Origin: Candidatus Treponema excrementipullorum
GTDB taxonomy: Bacteria > Spirochaetota > Spirochaetia > Treponematales > Treponemataceae
Assembly (NCBI GenBank): GCA_018883625.1
Contig: JAHLFV010000094.1
Span: forward strand, 1-7,566
Direction: 5' to 3'
DNA: 7,566 bases
Position numbers and translations under genes: made by a program. Within the stretch, counting starts at the first letter, position 1, and every line of letters starts with the position of its first letter. Positions 5,953-7,566 of this stretch are shown piece after piece. The notes beneath the pieces are model-generated. The model ran no database searches, was not told the DNA's origin, and worked only from the letters and a program-made list of their open reading frames with translations.

Positions 5953-6825
5953 ATGAAGAAAAGAGTATTTGTCAGTATTGGATTTTTTTGTTTGTTTTAC
6001 TCTCTGTTTGCTATGGGTACTGCCGATGTGGCTCAATCAAAAGCAATAGAAAGAGTTGTATCTTTAAGTCCCTCCATTACGGAAACTATGTATGCTTTGG
6101 ACGCAGAAAATCTTTTGGTTGCCCGAACAGATTTTTGTAACTGGCCTCCTGAAGTGGCAGATATTCCTTCTGCCGGCGGTTTTGACGGTAAAGCCATCAG
6201 CATGGAAAAAATTGTGTCTTTCCGCCCAGACTTGGTGTGTTTGACCAAGGGAATGCACGACCATCTGGAACAACCGTTAACGGCCTTGGGAATACAGATA
6301 TTTGTGTCTTCTGCAGAAAGTGTAGAAGGTATTTTGCAGGAAATACAGGATTTGGCATTGCTTTTGAATCGGAACGAAAAAGCAGTTGAGGTAGTCAAAA
6401 AAATTCGGGATGATATGAATACTGCCCGTACTCTGGTAGAAACAGTCGGTTTGGGAATACAAGGTAAAACCGTGTACTGGGAAATTTCGCAAAGTCCTTA
6501 TTTTACCTGTGGTAAAACGTCATTTATCAGTGATGTGTTGACCTCTATCGGATTGGAAAATATTTTTTCCGACGTTGAACAACCGTATCCTCAGGTCAGC
6601 GAAGAAAGCATTATTGCCCGGAATCCTGACTTTATTATTTTTCCCGACTACGCTTTACAGGGAGACAGTGGCGTATCCAACATAAAAAACAGAATCGGTT
6701 GGAATAAAATTTCTGCCGTAGAACATGATACCGTATATCCTGTAGATGCAGATTTGTTTTCCCGTCCCGGTCCCCGGTTGGGAGATATGGCAATTCTTTT
6801 GGCACAACTTGTAACGGATAAGTAG
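5953..6825 (+). CDS. btuF: Periplasmic cobalamin-binding protein of an ABC importer (BtuF-like)
   Basis: A 290-residue class III substrate-binding protein. The N-terminus is a Sec signal peptide: KKR, a hydrophobic core (5-20), then likely cleavage near LFAMG or ADVA, with no lipobox cysteine in place, so the mature protein should be free in the periplasm. The mature part follows the BtuF fold: RVVSLSPSITETMYAL (34-49), TDFCNWPPEV (59-68), a SMEKIVSFRPDLV helix-strand (83-95), the long backbone helix around 125-165, PQVSEESIIARNPDFIIF (213-230) and RPGPRL (271-276). Glutamates near E85 and E218 sit where E. coli BtuF contacts BtuC arginines. The WPPE and RPGPR features favour cobalamin; a siderophore or haem ligand cannot be excluded by sequence alone, but divergence from a B12-linked methionine operon supports it. 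The gene has no Shine-Dalgarno sequence and probably a leaderless mRNA. The permease gene starts 3 bases after its stop. Confidence 0.85.
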   Translation: MKKRVFVSIGFFCLFYSLFAMGTADVAQSKAIERVVSLSPSITETMYALDAENLLVARTDFCNWPPEVADIPSAGGFDGKAISMEKIVSFRPDLVCLTKGMHDHLEQPLTALGIQIFVSSAESVEGILQEIQDLALLLNRNEKAVEVVKKIRDDMNTARTLVETVGLGIQGKTVYWEISQSPYFTCGKTSFISDVLTSIGLENIFSDVEQPYPQVSEESIIARNPDFIIFPDYALQGDSGVSNIKNRIGWNKISAVEHDTVYPVDADLFSRPGPRLGDMAILLAQLVTDK

Positions 6826-6828
6826 TCA

Positions 6829-7566
6829 GTGAAAAAAAAAGTGCCTGCATTGGCGGCATTGCTGTTGGCAGTTGTTGTGGGAGTATCTTTAGGAGCGGAA
6901 AGCTTTTCTTTTAAGGAAATAGTGGATAGCCTTTGGGGTCCTCAAAGTGCTGATTTAGCCGGTTTGATTGTATGGGGAATACGGTTGCCCCGGGTTATTT
7001 TGGCAGGACTGTGCGGCGCTTTGTTAGCCGGTGCCGGAGTGATTTTTCAGGGATTTTTCAGAAATCCTTTGGCAGATTCCGGTATTATGGGGATTTCTTC
7101 CGGGGCAACCTTGGGAGCCGTTACTTCCGCACTGATTCCCTGGGGAATGGTGTCAGTTTCTTTTGCTGCCTCTAACTTTGTATCTTTTTGTGCGTTTGCC
7201 ATGGCTCTTGTAACGGCTTTGGTTATTTTGATTATTGTGCAATTTCACGGCGGATATGGTGGCGGCGGTTTTCAGGGAAGTTCCGTGTTGGTTTTACTGA
7301 CGGGAACAGCCCTTTCATCGTTTTTTTCTTCAATAACTTCCATTATATTGTTGGTTAAATACAAAGAATTACACAAAATGTTTGTGTGGACTTTGGGAAG
7401 TTTTAGCGGAAAAAATTGGAACGATTTTTATTTTTTGTTGCCTGTTACAGTGGTATGTATTGTATTGCTGGCTTTGTGCCCCAAATATCTTGACATCTTA
7501 GGTAGCGGAGAAGTTACGGCTATTTCTTTGGGATTGGACTATAAGAAGGCCCGAATACTGGTGTTA
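6829..7566 (+). CDS. btuC: Cobalamin ABC transporter permease (BtuC/FecCD family), 3' end outside window
   Basis: Open from GTG 6829 to the window edge: 246 residues of a family that usually has about 330. It forms the membrane channel of the importer and would receive cobalamin from the BtuF-like protein. Family hallmarks are RLPR (52-55), whose arginines match the BtuC residues that bind BtuF, then FQGFFRNPLADSGIMG (73-88) with ISSGA following, WTLGSFSGKNW (187-197), and SLGLDYKKAR (233-242), the cytoplasmic loop region that couples to the ATPase. About six hydrophobic segments are visible. The start GTG follows the btuF stop by 3 bases without a clear ribosome site, so coupled translation is likely; GTG 6841 is an alternative in-frame start. 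Two oddities are a run of nine A residues straight after the start codon (6832-6840) and a glycine-rich loop GGYGGGGFQG (141-150). The BtuD ATPase gene is expected downstream. Confidence 0.87.
   Translation, partial: MKKKVPALAALLLAVVVGVSLGAESFSFKEIVDSLWGPQSADLAGLIVWGIRLPRVILAGLCGALLAGAGVIFQGFFRNPLADSGIMGISSGATLGAVTSALIPWGMVSVSFAASNFVSFCAFAMALVTALVILIIVQFHGGYGGGGFQGSSVLVLLTGTALSSFFSSITSIILLVKYKELHKMFVWTLGSFSGKNWNDFYFLLPVTVVCIVLLALCPKYLDILGSGEVTAISLGLDYKKARILVL

Overview
The window reads like a chromosomal housekeeping segment from a low-to-medium GC, double-membraned bacterium. A spirochaete of the Treponema type is my best guess. The reasons are indirect: CreD and a periplasmic (non-lipoprotein) cobalamin-binding protein imply an outer membrane, while the type III glutamine synthetase, the stand-alone methionine synthase reactivation domain and the MhsT-type transporter are common in clostridia, thermotogae and spirochaetes. 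No 16S gene or other phylogenetic marker is present, so this stays an inference. I see no mobile element, CRISPR array, tRNA or rRNA.

Layout. (1) 1-708, plus strand: the C-terminal third of a type III glutamine synthetase, cut by the window edge. (2) 852-2204, plus strand: creD, an inner-membrane protein, with a strong ribosome site. A bidirectional hairpin terminator at 2243-2289 closes this half. (3) 2397-5896, minus strand: a tight four-gene operon transcribed in the order metF (methylenetetrahydrofolate reductase), a stand-alone B12-dependent methionine synthase reactivation protein, a small nitroreductase-family flavoprotein, and a sodium-coupled amino acid symporter. (4) 5953-7566, plus strand: a divergent cobalamin uptake operon, with a BtuF-like binding protein followed 3 bases later by a BtuC-like permease that runs off the window.

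How they fit together. metF makes 5-methyl-tetrahydrofolate. A cobalamin-dependent methionine synthase (its core is not in this window) would use that methyl group, the reactivation protein would rescue its oxidised cobalamin using S-adenosylmethionine, and the divergent Btu system would import the cobalamin. The symporter may bring in methionine or another hydrophobic amino acid. The nitroreductase has no established place in this pathway and is the most intriguing member.

The most unusual feature is the 56-base gap between metF and btuF. Both genes lack a Shine-Dalgarno sequence, and on each strand a -10 hexamer ends exactly six bases before the ATG. Both mRNAs are therefore predicted to be leaderless, and the two promoter-start regions are inverted near-copies of each other around an ATTGCAAT palindrome. 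There is no room for a cobalamin riboswitch, so any B12 or methionine control must act on transcription initiation.
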